From assembly GCA_902768975.1 (NCBI GenBank), contig CACXMZ010000002.1, forward strand, positions 1-64,000: DNA of 64,000 nucleotides, in the 5' to 3' direction. This stretch comes from an uncultured Coriobacteriaceae bacterium (GTDB lineage Bacteria > Actinomycetota > Coriobacteriia > Coriobacteriales > Eggerthellaceae). Position 1 is the first letter of the stretch; each line of letters begins with the position of its first letter. The position numbers and the translations under genes were made by a program. Under the pieces are notes generated by a model that saw only the letters and a program-made list of their open reading frames with translations, did no database searches and had not been told where the DNA came from. Of this stretch, positions 42,204 through 53,000 are shown piece after piece.

Positions 42204-43343
42204 ATGGCAAAACATGCGTACCAAAGCTACGGAAGCAAAGCGAAGCCCAAGCGCCGCGCGCTGCGCATACTGGGGCGCATCTTGGGCACATTACTTGCCT
42301 TAGGCTTACTTGCCTTTGTAGGCCTGGCTGCCTTCCTTACCGTCACCGAATACCAACCACGTCCCACAGAAAAGCTGGAAGCAAGCGGCAGCGCCACACG
42401 TATGCTGGCCCCCGAAGAAGAATTCACCATTATGTCGTGGAATATTGGCTACGGCGCCTTAAGCGACCACACCGACTTTTTCATGGACGGCGGCAAGAGC
42501 GTACTAACGGCCACGCCCGAGCGCATCGAACAAAATATGAACGACTTCAAAGCGGAAATAAGTCGCGTCAACCCCGAAATTGCGCTCTTGCAGGAAGTGG
42601 ACCGCGACAGTACGCGCAGCAACCATATGGACCAGGCCAAGGAATTCCAACGCGCCTTTCCACACATGATGTCCTACTACGCTACCAACTACCGCACGGC
42701 TTTCGTACCCATGGGCATTCCGCCCTACGGCAAGGTGGAAAGCGGTGCCCAAACCCTCAGCTCCTTCCCCGTGAAAGACGCCACGCGCGTTGCCCTCCCT
42801 TCTTCCTATACCTGGCCTCTGAGCGCCGTGCAGCTTAAGCGTTGCGAACTTGTCACGCGCATTCCCGTGGAAGGAAGCGCTCACGAACTTGTGCTCATCA
42901 ACGAACACCCCGACGCCTATACCGACGAAGAAGGTCGTGCGTCACAGATGGACGCCATACGGAAAACGCTCGAAGAAGAAGCGGCCAAGGGTAACTGGGT
43001 TATCGCGGGCGGCGACTGGAACCACCGCTTTTCGAGCGCCGAAAACGAAAAGTTTCCGCTTTTGCCAGAGCGCACCTGGGAGCCAGGCATGATTGACGTA
43101 AGCACCTTTGGCGAAGGCTGGCAGTTTGTGATGGATGCTTCGGCGGGCACCACGCGCCTGCTCACCTACCCGGTTGTCGACGAAAACGGACAGGACTTGG
43201 GCAATCCTATACAGTGCTACCTCATTGACGGTTTTATTCTTTCAAAAAACGTAAAGTTGGTTTCAGCCGAAACGCTCGATCTGAAATTTAAAGCCAGCGA
43301 CCATAACCCTGTTGTTATAAAAGTGTTGCTTGAAAAAGACTAG
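42204..43343 (+). CDS. Membrane-anchored endonuclease/exonuclease/phosphatase (EEP) family protein
   Basis: The 379-residue protein has a basic N-terminus and one transmembrane helix (about 25-47). The EEP fold follows: MSWNIGYGALSDH (metal-binding Asn), IALLQEVDRDS (catalytic Glu), HEPD-like loop ELVLINEHPD, IAGGDWNHRFS (Asp/Asn) and KASDHNPVVIKV (terminal DH). The same fold includes phospholipase C-like sphingomyelinases, phosphatases and nucleases; an extracellular phosphodiesterase is plausible. AAGGGG precedes the ATG. Confidence 0.87.
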   Translation: MAKHAYQSYGSKAKPKRRALRILGRILGTLLALGLLAFVGLAAFLTVTEYQPRPTEKLEASGSATRMLAPEEEFTIMSWNIGYGALSDHTDFFMDGGKSVLTATPERIEQNMNDFKAEISRVNPEIALLQEVDRDSTRSNHMDQAKEFQRAFPHMMSYYATNYRTAFVPMGIPPYGKVESGAQTLSSFPVKDATRVALPSSYTWPLSAVQLKRCELVTRIPVEGSAHELVLINEHPDAYTDEEGRASQMDAIRKTLEEEAAKGNWVIAGGDWNHRFSSAENEKFPLLPERTWEPGMIDVSTFGEGWQFVMDASAGTTRLLTYPVVDENGQDLGNPIQCYLIDGFILSKNVKLVSAETLDLKFKASDHNPVVIKVLLEKD

Positions 43344-43403
43344 ACAGCAGCAGGGAATGCCCGATAATTAAAGACTGAAAGGCATGCCGAAAGGGCTTCA
43401 ACC

Positions 43404-45359
43404 ATGATATGTCCGCATTGCGGAAATGAAACAAGTGACGGAAGTATACAGTGCGAGCACTGCGGTGCGGCCGTTTCACGTGGCGTAAACTGGGGCGTTC
43501 GCAAATCGAGCAACACCTACCAGCCACAATATTCGTCCGACACCGAAAAGCTCACGAGCTTCGTAGCCGCAAGTCCCACCCTGCATAAAAGCAAGCCGAA
43601 GGCTCTTAAAATAGTGGCTGGTCTTGCAGCCATAGCCCTTGTTCTGGGCGTAGGCTGGATGGGTTTTTCGGCAGCGCAAAGTGCAAGCAGCTCCAGCGTG
43701 GAATCTTCGGTTGTTACCGAACAGCGCACCGAAGCACGCCTCCACGACGTAAAGCTTGCCGTCCAAGCACCTGAGCTTGACGAAAAAGGCACGCTCATTG
43801 CCCTTCAGCTTACTGGTGCCGACGCGGGCAACAATGCCGTAGACGAAACCGTATTCATCAAGCCCGACGGAACGGGCCTGCGCCTTCCTGCGGGCAACTA
43901 CGGCGTACGCCCCTTAGCTTCGCCCATCACAGCGCAGGGCGGCCTCTTCCTTTATAACGGCAACAACAAATGGTTTTCTGTCGACGCCGAACTTGAAGAA
44001 GGTTCCGTCGTTGACGCCAGCGAAGACGTTAAACTCGTATTCGATCCGGCCGACCCGAGCGACATTTCAAACGAAGCCATCGACGCAGCCAGGCAGTACG
44101 CCATTGAAGGCGGAATGGCAGAAGCTGAAGTAGACAAGCTCCTTGAAGCGGTCCGGGCTTCCATGGAAGAAGCAAAGGCGGGCGACGCTTTTTCGAACGT
44201 GCAAAGCTACCGCGGCATTACTTTTGCGGGCGACGTGCGCACGAACACGGGCTTCGTACCCATCCAGGGTGTGCCCGACGTGCAGCCTATTATCACGCGT
44301 ACGGACTCCTTCCTGTTTACGGGCAACAATCTGTACTACGTTGACAATGCCCTTTCTGGTGACTACGGCCAGGTGGCCCTGCACAGCCGCAACATGTCTA
44401 CCGGCCAGGAAAGCATCCTTGCCACCGACGTGGCCAAGCAGTCCTTCCCCTGCTATACGAACGGGCAGATTATCTACACCGCCAACGAATGGGGCCAGGC
44501 CATTAAGCGCATAGACCTCGCTTCAGGCGAAACCATTTCCATGAGCGACATCCTCGGCTGGGACTATACCAAGCTCATTGGGGTTAAAGACGGCATGGTT
44601 GTTGCCGCTACAGGCGACGGCACTCTGCCGCAGGTTTGTATTGCACCACTGGGCGAAGGTGAAGCAAGGTATCTGAGCCTTGGTGAAGCATACGGCAATG
44701 TTGTTGGCATGTTTGACGACCGCATTCTGGTAAATGTTTCTGACTGGAGTTCAAGCCGCCTGGCAGCCTACGACCTGGAAGGCACCCTGCTGTGGGAACA
44801 CGACATTGCAGACGGAACCCAGCTGGGCAAGCAATGGGTTTACCACGACAATGTTTTAGCAGCGGTCAGCAGTGGTGGCAGCGCGGTGGTGCGCGTGGAC
44901 ATGAACACGGGCGAGTCGCAGGTTTACGACAGCAATGTGGCCTACCTGTTTGAAGTTATGTATGTCACCGATGGCCACATCTATTTCGCAGGCAGCAATA
45001 GCTATGCCAACTACGACAACAATGGCACGGCCCTCGCGAGCTACACCACCTACGACATAGACACGTCGACGGGATCCATTGCCGAACTTGGCTCGTATGA
45101 AGCACCCCAGGACGAAGACCTTGCTCAGCAGCAGCAAAACATGTACTGGAACGACAGCTATAACAACACCTGGGGCAACACCGACTACGACACCACGACC
45201 GAAGGCGGCACCGGAACCGAAACCGGCACTGAAGGCGAAACCACGAACAATAACGGCGCGGGCTACGGCCTTGACCCAAGTTATGGGGACTGGGACGCGA
45301 ATGGGGCCTACGTTGGTGGTGGGCGTGGTGGCTACGACGCCAACGGCAATCCCGTCTAA
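43404..45359 (+). CDS. Zinc-ribbon membrane protein with large extracellular repeat domain
   Basis: The 651-residue protein has a zinc ribbon (CPHCGNE...CEHCGAAV, residues 3-23) and a transmembrane helix (about 70-92, IVAGLAAIALVLGVGWMGFSA). A long extracellular region (about 300-560) with repeated beta-strand patterns (NNLYYVDNA, NGQIIYTANEW, DGHIYFAGSNS) suggests a DUF5050-like propeller. The C-terminal 80 residues are rich in Thr, Gly and Asn. Function unknown. It follows the EEP gene by 60 bases with AAAGGG upstream, so both may be expressed together. Confidence 0.75.
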   Translation: MICPHCGNETSDGSIQCEHCGAAVSRGVNWGVRKSSNTYQPQYSSDTEKLTSFVAASPTLHKSKPKALKIVAGLAAIALVLGVGWMGFSAAQSASSSSVESSVVTEQRTEARLHDVKLAVQAPELDEKGTLIALQLTGADAGNNAVDETVFIKPDGTGLRLPAGNYGVRPLASPITAQGGLFLYNGNNKWFSVDAELEEGSVVDASEDVKLVFDPADPSDISNEAIDAARQYAIEGGMAEAEVDKLLEAVRASMEEAKAGDAFSNVQSYRGITFAGDVRTNTGFVPIQGVPDVQPIITRTDSFLFTGNNLYYVDNALSGDYGQVALHSRNMSTGQESILATDVAKQSFPCYTNGQIIYTANEWGQAIKRIDLASGETISMSDILGWDYTKLIGVKDGMVVAATGDGTLPQVCIAPLGEGEARYLSLGEAYGNVVGMFDDRILVNVSDWSSSRLAAYDLEGTLLWEHDIADGTQLGKQWVYHDNVLAAVSSGGSAVVRVDMNTGESQVYDSNVAYLFEVMYVTDGHIYFAGSNSYANYDNNGTALASYTTYDIDTSTGSIAELGSYEAPQDEDLAQQQQNMYWNDSYNNTWGNTDYDTTTEGGTGTETGTEGETTNNNGAGYGLDPSYGDWDANGAYVGGGRGGYDANGNPV

Positions 45360-45371
45360 AACTCCTAGGAA

Positions 45372-45619
45372 AGGCCTTCGGTAGAGGGTCTCATGCTACC
45401 GTTCTCGCTGTTCGTATGCGCTCGGCTTCGCCGAGCTGCATGCTCCCTCTCGGTCGCCTAGTTTGTACTAAACAAGCCAGAGGGCTTGTTTACTCACTGG
45501 ATGCCTTTCACTCATGCGCTTCACTACGCAAAACTTAGCTTTTAAAGTGCGAATAATGCTCGCATTATTCGCAAAGCTTGACGTTTTGAGTTAGCTTGAG
45601 ACCCTCTACCGCAAGGCCT
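45372..45619. repeat. Large intergenic hairpin element, divergent family I-like copy C
   Basis: Outer arms 45372-45393 and 45597-45619 are complementary over about 22 bases, with one inserted base. Inside are three strong hairpins: CTCGGCTTCGCCGAG (45421-45435), TAAACAAGCC/GGCTTGTTTA (45469-45492) and GCGAATAATGC/GCATTATTCGC (45549-45572). On the reverse strand relative to copies A and B, the segments CGTTCTCGCTGTTCG and CATGCTCCCTCTCGG resemble CGCTTCCGCTGTTC and CATGCGCTCTCGC of family I. It occupies the gap between two convergent genes. Confidence 0.7.
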
Positions 45620-45633
45620 CGAACGACAGGTTT

Positions 45634-45993
45634 TTAGATACTCTTGGTGGCGATGATGCTGATGCCGGTTTCGGCGGCGTCTTCAATAAGCACCTGTCCT
45701 GCTTGAACAGGCGCCTGCAGGCGAAGGGCGCGAATTTCTTCCATCACGTCGAAGATACGATTCTTCGGAATAGGTTCGGCCGTTTTCACGCTGAGGGGTT
45801 CGAGGGCCCCCGCCACCATAACGACAGCACTAATATTGCGCCGCGGGTCGACCGCTTCCTGCTTGGCATAGTCCAGGCCGCGATTGCAGCCATGGCCAGT
45901 GACCTTTTCAACTTCGTGGGCGTCGTTGAGCTGCACTTCAAGCACGCAGCCAATGGGGCAACTCACACAGGTGAATGACGTCTGTTCTGCCAT
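45634..45993 (-). CDS. DUF1667 domain protein, partner of the FAD oxidoreductase fusion
   Basis: The 119-residue protein contains CVSCPIGC near the N-terminus and a further Cys in VTGHGCNRGLDYA, a likely iron-sulfur or metal site. DUF1667 genes are regularly found next to glycerol-3-phosphate dehydrogenase-like and NADH-dependent oxidoreductase genes in anaerobes. The start lies 1 base after the upstream fusion gene's stop codon with GGGGGGC upstream, so the two are tightly coupled. Confidence 0.88.
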   Translation of the reverse strand: MAEQTSFTCVSCPIGCVLEVQLNDAHEVEKVTGHGCNRGLDYAKQEAVDPRRNISAVVMVAGALEPLSVKTAEPIPKNRIFDVMEEIRALRLQAPVQAGQVLIEDAAETGISIIATKSI

Positions 45994-45994
45994 C

Positions 45995-48826
45995 TTATTG
46001 CCCCCCTTCTACGCGAACGCGCACTTCAGCAAAGCCCGTACACGCCGAAGCTTCGAGCTTGATCTGTTCCATTTCAGCAGGCACCGCAATGCGTGCCTTC
46101 TTGCGTTTAATAAGTTCCACTTCGCCCGCTTCCGTTATGCCCTCAAGGAAGAAGGTGGGGCTTTCAAGCGGCGTGCGCACGCGGAAGAAGAAGGTGAGTT
46201 CGCGGCCTTCACTTATGCTTGCACATGAAAGGCGCTGTGGCACCACATAGGAAATGCCGTCGCCCGCATTCACGGGAATGCTTGGCGTTGCTTGCTGGAG
46301 GCCCGCCGCTTCAGCAGCGTGGGCCACATAGGCTGCAGCCGAAGCACCCGCCCGGTCGCCTTCCGCGGAAGCAAAGTCAACCACGTCATGGATGTGCAGG
46401 GCGTTACCACAGGCGAAGATGCCCGGAACGCTCGTCGCAAGCGTGTCGTCAACCACGGCACCGCCGGTTGAACGCGCCAGTTCAACACCAGCCGTCTTGG
46501 CTACTTCGTTTTCTGGCAGCAGACCAATGGAAAGCAGGAGTGTGTCGCATTCGATGCGCTCTTCTGTTCCGGGAATAGGAGCACGCGTGCCCACTTCAGC
46601 GTCGGCAATCCAGACCGCTTCAAGGCGGCCTTCGCCTTCCAAGCGCGTGACCGTTTTTGAAAGCATGAGCGGAATGCCGAAGTCGTCCAGGCACTGCACC
46701 ACATTGCGGCGCAGGCCAGCCGGCCAAGGGCTCGTGCCCAAAACGCACACTACTTCGGCCCCTTGCAAAGTAAGGCGGCGCGCCATGATAAGGCCCACGT
46801 CGCCCGTACCCTGGATAACAATGCGCTTGCCGGGCAAGCAACCTTGCAGGTTCATAAAGTTCTGGGCACTGCCGGCCGAAAACACACCCGCCGGGCGCGT
46901 ACCTGCCGCATTCAAGGTGCCCACACCACGTTCGCGCGAACCGGTGGAAAGCACCACGGCCTTCGCCTGGATACGATGCTGGCCTTGCTCATTAATGGCA
47001 ACAACGGTGTGAGCTCCCCCGTTTTCGGCACTGCCTGCACCGAGGGACATCACGCTCGTATTTGGCAGAATTTCCACCCGTGGGTCGAGAGCCGCCAACT
47101 CGCGCTGGGCATATTCGGGACCCGTGAGTTCTTCTTTGAAGCGATGCAGCCCAAAGCCACTGTGAACGCACTGCTTCAAAATGCCACCCTGGCGCACTTC
47201 GCGGTCCACCAAAAGAACGCGCTCCACGCCCGCCTTCGCCGCTGCATTGGCTGCCGCAATACCGGCGGCACCACCACCAACCACGACCACGTCGTACGAC
47301 CTTTGGGCCTCGGCCGCTGAATGAACGTCCTGGCCTTCACGGCCCAAAGCGGCAGCCTGCGTGCCACCAAGGAGTTCCTGGTAGTCTTCACGTGCTTCCA
47401 CCACCAGGGGGGAATGCGCGCGACGGCGGTCCACCTGCGTGGGTTCCACACCCATTTCGCGCACGTATATTTTCATGAGTTCGGGCGAGCAGAAACCGCC
47501 ATGGCAGCGCCCCATCATGGCACCCGTGCGCCACTTCAGAGCGTCGAGCGAAAGGCAGGGCAAGGGCCCATGAAGGGCGTCCAAAATATCTGCTTCAGAA
47601 ACGCTACAGCAACGGCACACCAAGTGCCCTTCGGCAGGGTCTTCCGCCACTGCTGCTTCACGGGCCGCTTCGCCCAAAAGGGCAAAGAGCGGCTTCACCT
47701 GCTTGCGCGGGTTAAAGTTCGCGTTCGGCGCCACAGCCAGGAAGGCGCCAATCTGAGCACCGAGGTCTTCAGCCACGGCAGGCGCGCTCGTTAAACCGGG
47801 CGACTCAAAGCAGGCAATGTTGAAAAAACCAGGAGCGTCTTCGGGTTCGCCAATAACGAAGTCGCCCACATCGCCCGTAGAACGCAGGCCGGCAAAATTC
47901 GTGATAATGCCACGCTTGTCCAAACCCGGCCAGGTCTTCTTCGCGGCTTCAAGGATTTCGGCAAGGCCTTCGGCTTCAGTAGCAAGGCTTATCTTGGAGT
48001 CCTGTTCGCGCGCATTGGGGCCCACGAGCAAATTGCCATGGACCGTAGGCGAAACAAGCACACCCTTGCCCGCTGCCGTAGGCGCCTGGAACATGGTACG
48101 GGTGAATAAGGGGCCGTAGTTGGTGTCGTAGAGGCAATAGTCGCCCCGGCGCGGCGTATTATGCAGCTTGCGTTCGGACACCATGTTGTTTAATTCGTCG
48201 GAAAAAATACCCGCGGCATTAACCACCACACGCGCCTGCAAGTTGGTACCGTCTTCCAGCAGCAATTCGTAGCCGCCGTTGCTTTGTTTCGCCACGGTAT
48301 GAACCGCACAATTGAAAGCAAATTCCACGCCGTTGCGGGCAGCATTTTCACCCGCACGCAAGGCAACATGGTAGGGATCGCAGATAGCACCCGTGGGGGC
48401 ATAGAGCGCACCCAGGGCTTCGGGCGAAACATTGGGTTCCATTTCGAGCAATTCGTCGCGCGTCACTTCGCGCACGCCTTCGATGCCATTTTCGGCACCG
48501 CGCGCCACGAGGGCACGTACGGTTTCGAGTTCTTCTTCCGAATAGGCCACCACCAAGGAACCGTTATTAATAACGGGAAAGCCCAGTTCTTCGCCCCACT
48601 GCGGGAATAGCTGCGAACCACGCTTGTTGTAACGCGCCTTAGCAGAGCCTGGCTTGGGGTCGAAGCCCGCATGAACGATACCCGAATTAGCGCGCGTTGC
48701 TCCGCAACAAATATCGTTGCCTGCTTCCACGACCAACACCTGGGCTTCCCAGCGTGCAAGTTCGCGCGCCACACAGCAGCCAGCTACGCCAGCTCCTACT
48801 ACTATCACGTCCCACTGTGACTGCAT
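45995..48826 (-). CDS. Fused FAD oxidoreductase: GlpA-like dehydrogenase, BFD [2Fe-2S] and pyridine nucleotide-disulfide oxidoreductase domains
   Basis: The 943-residue chain starts with a DAO-family dehydrogenase domain (1 to about 370; [39 protein letters not shown]). A BFD-like [2Fe-2S] domain follows (about 405-465; [19 protein letters not shown]), then a second FAD/NAD domain (about 515-943; [62 protein letters not shown]). In many anaerobes the two oxidoreductases are separate genes followed by a DUF1667 gene. Likely role: electron transfer from glycerol-3-phosphate or a similar hydroxy-acid to NAD or another acceptor. Start at 48824-48826 (TAGGTAGG upstream). Confidence 0.9.
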   Translation of the reverse strand: MQSQWDVIVVGAGVAGCCVARELARWEAQVLVVEAGNDICCGATRANSGIVHAGFDPKPGSAKARYNKRGSQLFPQWGEELGFPVINNGSLVVAYSEEELETVRALVARGAENGIEGVREVTRDELLEMEPNVSPEALGALYAPTGAICDPYHVALRAGENAARNGVEFAFNCAVHTVAKQSNGGYELLLEDGTNLQARVVVNAAGIFSDELNNMVSERKLHNTPRRGDYCLYDTNYGPLFTRTMFQAPTAAGKGVLVSPTVHGNLLVGPNAREQDSKISLATEAEGLAEILEAAKKTWPGLDKRGIITNFAGLRSTGDVGDFVIGEPEDAPGFFNIACFESPGLTSAPAVAEDLGAQIGAFLAVAPNANFNPRKQVKPLFALLGEAAREAAVAEDPAEGHLVCRCCSVSEADILDALHGPLPCLSLDALKWRTGAMMGRCHGGFCSPELMKIYVREMGVEPTQVDRRRAHSPLVVEAREDYQELLGGTQAAALGREGQDVHSAAEAQRSYDVVVVGGGAAGIAAANAAAKAGVERVLLVDREVRQGGILKQCVHSGFGLHRFKEELTGPEYAQRELAALDPRVEILPNTSVMSLGAGSAENGGAHTVVAINEQGQHRIQAKAVVLSTGSRERGVGTLNAAGTRPAGVFSAGSAQNFMNLQGCLPGKRIVIQGTGDVGLIMARRLTLQGAEVVCVLGTSPWPAGLRRNVVQCLDDFGIPLMLSKTVTRLEGEGRLEAVWIADAEVGTRAPIPGTEERIECDTLLLSIGLLPENEVAKTAGVELARSTGGAVVDDTLATSVPGIFACGNALHIHDVVDFASAEGDRAGASAAAYVAHAAEAAGLQQATPSIPVNAGDGISYVVPQRLSCASISEGRELTFFFRVRTPLESPTFFLEGITEAGEVELIKRKKARIAVPAEMEQIKLEASACTGFAEVRVRVEGGQ

Positions 48827-48837
48827 ACGCCTACCTA

Positions 48838-49998
48838 TCACACCGTTTGAATTCGTTTATGCCAAATAGCCTTGTCGGCATACAGAGCGCGGTCGGCCGC
48901 TTCAAAGGCAGACTTGATGCTCTTGTCGTCTTTCGGAATATGCGTGTAGCCCGCACTGACCGTGAGCGGGTAAGACAAGTTCCTCGCCTCTGCCCGCGCG
49001 GCAATATGGGCACGCACTTCGTCGATAAAGGCCTGGGGTGACCCTTGGTTTTCGTTTTCTTCATTAAAGGGTATGACAACCGCAAATTCGTCGCCGCCAT
49101 AGCGTGCCGCAATGGCCTGCCTGTTCGCACAAACAATGCGCAGGGCTTCGGCCACGTCGCACAGGGCGCGGTCGCCTTCGTAATGGCCATAGCGGTCGTT
49201 CACTTGCTTGAAACGATTAATGTCGAATAGGAAGAGGTCCATTTCGGTATTGCCAAAATGCGATTCGATGTAGGCGTCGATACGGCGCCTGTTGTTGAGC
49301 CCCGTGAGCGCGTCGTTGTGAATACGCCGGCTCTGATACGAAAAGAAGGACAGATGGATAGCCATGTACACACCGATTGCCATAACGGGTGTCTTGGGCA
49401 CCATGACCTCAATAGCTACAGCAATAATAGGCGGAACCAAGAAGAGACTGAGCCAGATATAGTTCGCGCGTTCCACCGATCCTTTAGCACGAACATAACG
49501 CAGGGCAGACATGATGGAAACAACCACCAAATAAATGGCGCCTGCCAAAAACATGGGAATGTACCAGTCGCCCTGCTTAAAACCGCCGCCGTCTTCCAAT
49601 TCAAAGGCCCAGCCGTTAAACGCGGAGCCAGAAGCAAGAATAATCATGAAAATGATGGGTATCGAGGACACGACGACTTGAGCATTGTTTACGTCGAGCG
49701 CCGGCGAAAGACGAAGCAGAGCGTAGCGATACCAAAGGAAGGAAACCAGGCCGAGCGACACAATATTGGTGTAAACCACAATCATATTGGGGTAGAAACT
49801 TAAGTAGACTTCCCCGCTATAAACCGCGCCGAGCACAATGTCGGAAAGCAGGTACACCACAAAAGCGCCGACCAGAAGCTTAAAGCGGAAGGTTTCTTCT
49901 TCACTACCAAAGTCTTGCGTAATATAAAAATAAATAGACAAAGCAAAGGCCAAAATGGCCACGTCGATAAGGCAGTATAGAAGGGCATATTGAACCAT
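48838..49998 (-). CDS. Membrane diguanylate cyclase with multi-pass sensor
   Basis: The protein, 386 residues from the ATG at 49996-49998 (a TTG 36 bases further upstream is also possible), has about six to seven transmembrane helices (7-210). A full GGDEF domain follows (about 225-385) with [38 protein letters not shown] and the signature [13 protein letters not shown]. It should make cyclic di-GMP. TACAAT is found just upstream of the TTG. No EAL or HD-GYP domain is in the window, and the second cyclase-like gene at 10968 has a Met in the last signature position. Confidence 0.9.
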   Translation of the reverse strand: MVQYALLYCLIDVAILAFALSIYFYITQDFGSEEETFRFKLLVGAFVVYLLSDIVLGAVYSGEVYLSFYPNMIVVYTNIVSLGLVSFLWYRYALLRLSPALDVNNAQVVVSSIPIIFMIILASGSAFNGWAFELEDGGGFKQGDWYIPMFLAGAIYLVVVSIMSALRYVRAKGSVERANYIWLSLFLVPPIIAVAIEVMVPKTPVMAIGVYMAIHLSFFSYQSRRIHNDALTGLNNRRRIDAYIESHFGNTEMDLFLFDINRFKQVNDRYGHYEGDRALCDVAEALRIVCANRQAIAARYGGDEFAVVIPFNEENENQGSPQAFIDEVRAHIAARAEARNLSYPLTVSAGYTHIPKDDKSIKSAFEAADRALYADKAIWHKRIQTV

Positions 49999-50085
49999 TC
50001 GCGTACGCTTTTTACGTCTTCCAACAGGGCGCAATATTGTACCACAGAATTACGCCCTCACCTGGAAAAAGAGCTCCCAGCGGAA

Positions 50086-53000
50086 CTAATGAATGGTAGC
50101 ATGTATTTCCTGCAAGCTACGGATAGGTGAAGCCTGGCCGCCATGCTTTTGCATTTCCAAAATACCAAGGGCTGCAGCCTTGCCTGCTGCCACGGTGGTC
50201 ATGTATGGAATGGCTGCCTTGATGGCGGTATGTCGCAGCAAGCTACCGTCGTTGGCCGACTTGGTCGTAGTCGAAGGCGTGTTTACCACGAGGTCCACTT
50301 CCCCGTTCATCATCAGGTCGATAAGATTCGGGCGGCCTTCAGAACTCTTAAGCGTGAGCGTAGCAGGAACACCTGCTTCCACCAGGAAGTCGCGTGTGCC
50401 CTTGGTCGCCACGATTTCAAAGCCCGCTTCCACGAAGAGCTTACCCATTTCCACCAGGTCGCGTTTGTCCATGTCAGAAACCGAAATGATGACGGTGCCC
50501 GAAAGAGGCAGGGAAATCTGTGTGGCTTCCTGGCTCTTGAAGAAGGCTTCGCCGAAGGTGTCGGCCAGGCCAAGTACTTCGCCCGTGGAACGCATTTCAG
50601 GCCCAAGCACCGGGTCCACTTCAGGGAACATATTGAAGGGGAAGACGGCTTCCTTCACACCATAGTGCGAATAGCTGACTTCCTTCAGGCCCGCCACGGG
50701 GCTCGTGCGGCCCGTAAGCGGCAGGGCTATAACGTCGGTAGCAATTTGGACCATGTTAATGCCGCACACCTTAGAAACGAGCGGTACCGTACGGCTCGCA
50801 CGCGGGTTGGCTTCAAGCACGTAGACTGTGTCGCCTTCAATGGCATATTGAATGTTCATGAGGCCGCGCACATGCATGGCTTCAGCAATGAGGCGCGTGT
50901 ATTCCTTGATGGTTTTCAGATGGTCGTCCGAAATAGTGAACGAAGGCAGAATGGCCGCACTGTCGCCCGAATGCACGCCCGCCAGTTCCACGTGTTCCAT
51001 AACGGCAGGCACGTAGGCTAGGGTGCCGTCACAAATAGCGTCGGCTTCGCATTCAAGCGCATGGTTCAAGAAGCGGTCGATAAGAATGGGGCGGTCGGGC
51101 GTAACGCCTACGGCTGCCGCCATGTAGGCGCGCAGGTTTTCGTCGTCGTAGACCACTTCCATACCGCGGCCGCCAAGCACGTAGCTCGGGCGCACCATAA
51201 CGGGGTAGCCAATACGGTGGGCAATTTCGAGCGCTTCGCCCACGTCTACCGCCATGCCTGCTTCAGGCATGGGAATGTTCAGGCGATCCATGATTTCACG
51301 GAAACGGTCGCGGTCTTCCGCGAGGTCGATAATTTCAGGGCTTGTACCCAAAATGGTTACACCCGCTTCTTCCAGTTCGCTTGCCAAATTCAAGGGCGTC
51401 TGGCCGCCGAACTGGGCAATAACGCCCAGAGGCTGTTCCTTTTCATAGATGGAAAGCACGTCTTCGGCCGTGAGGGGCTCGAAGTAGAGCTTGTCCGACG
51501 TGTCGTAGTCGGTCGAAACGGTTTCTGGGTTGCAGTTCACGATAATGGTTTCGAAGCCAAGCTTTTTCAGGCTCTTGGCAGCATGCACGCAGCAATAGTC
51601 GAACTCAATACCCTGACCAATGCGGTTGGGGCCGCCACCCAAGATCATGACCTTCTTGCCGCTGCTCACCGGTGAAGCGTCGGGTGCATTGTAGGTTGAA
51701 TAATAGTAGGCGGAATCTTCGGTGCTGGATACGTGCACGCCTTCCCAGCCTTCCACGATGCCCAGTTCCGCGCGGCGTGCACGAATCTTCGTTTCGGGGA
51801 TTTCAAGCAGCTGGGACAGGTACTTGTCGGCAAAGCCATTTTTCTTAGCGCTCGTCAGCATTTCGTCGGGCAGCATTTGCGTAGGATGTTCACCCGCCCA
51901 TGCCAACATGGCTTCTTCTTCTTCCACCAATTCTTTCATCTGCTCGATGAAGTCGCGCTTGATCTTGGTGCGCTGGTAGAGGTCTTCTACCGTGGCACCA
52001 GCGCGCAAGGCTTCATACATGATGAATTGGCGCTCACTCGTAGGTGTTGCAAGCAGTTCCATGAGTTCGTCGAGGCTCTTACCATTAAAGTCCTTAGCAA
52101 AGCCCAGGCCATAGCGCCCTTTTTCAAGCGAACGAATGGCCTTCTGGAAGGCTTCTTTGTAGGTCTTACCAATGGACATGACTTCGCCCACGGCGCGCAT
52201 TTGCGTACCGAGTTTGTCTTCCACGCCCTTGAACTTTTCGAAAGCCCAGCGCGCAAACTTAATAACTACGTAGTCGCCGCTTGCCACGTACTTGTCTAGG
52301 GTGCCATGCTTGCCACAAGGGATTTCGTCGAGCGTAAGGCCCGAAGCCAACATGGCGGAAACGAGCGCGATGGGGAAACCCGTGGCCTTGGAAGCCAAGG
52401 CGGAAGAACGGCTCGTGCGCGGATTAATTTCAATAATGATGTCACGGTCGGTTTCAGGGTCGTGGGCCCACTGCACATTCGTGCCGCCAATAACCTTAAC
52501 CGCATCCACAATGGCATGGGACTTCTTTTCGAGGCGGTCGATGACGTCTTGCGCAATGGTTTGCATGGGTGCTGCACAGAAAGAGTCGCCCGTATGCACG
52601 CCCATAGGGTCGATGTTTTCAATGGTGCAGACGGTAATCATCTGCCCCTTGGCGTCGCGCACCACTTCGAATTCGAGTTCTTCCCACCCGAGGATACTTT
52701 CTTCCACGAGCACTTCGCTTACCGGCGAAGCAGCCAAACCACGTGCTACTACCGTGCGCAATTCTTCGACGTTATACACCAGGCCGCCGCCCGTGCCGCC
52801 CATGGTGTAAGCAGGGCGCAGCACACAGGGATAACCCAGCTCGTCGGCGATTTCAACCGCTTCTTCCACGGTGTGCGCCACGCGGCTGCGCGCCATTTCA
52901 ATGCCCAGTTCTTCCATAGTCTGCTTAAAGATGTCGCGGTCTTCACCACGTTCGATGGCGTCAATGGGCGTACCAATAACTTCCACGCCATACTTTTCCA

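Noticed and set aside
45361-45633. A small protein gene in the gap after the zinc-ribbon propeller gene
   Set aside because: The gap is occupied by the long inverted repeat of element C with several hairpins, and no frame with a ribosome site is present.
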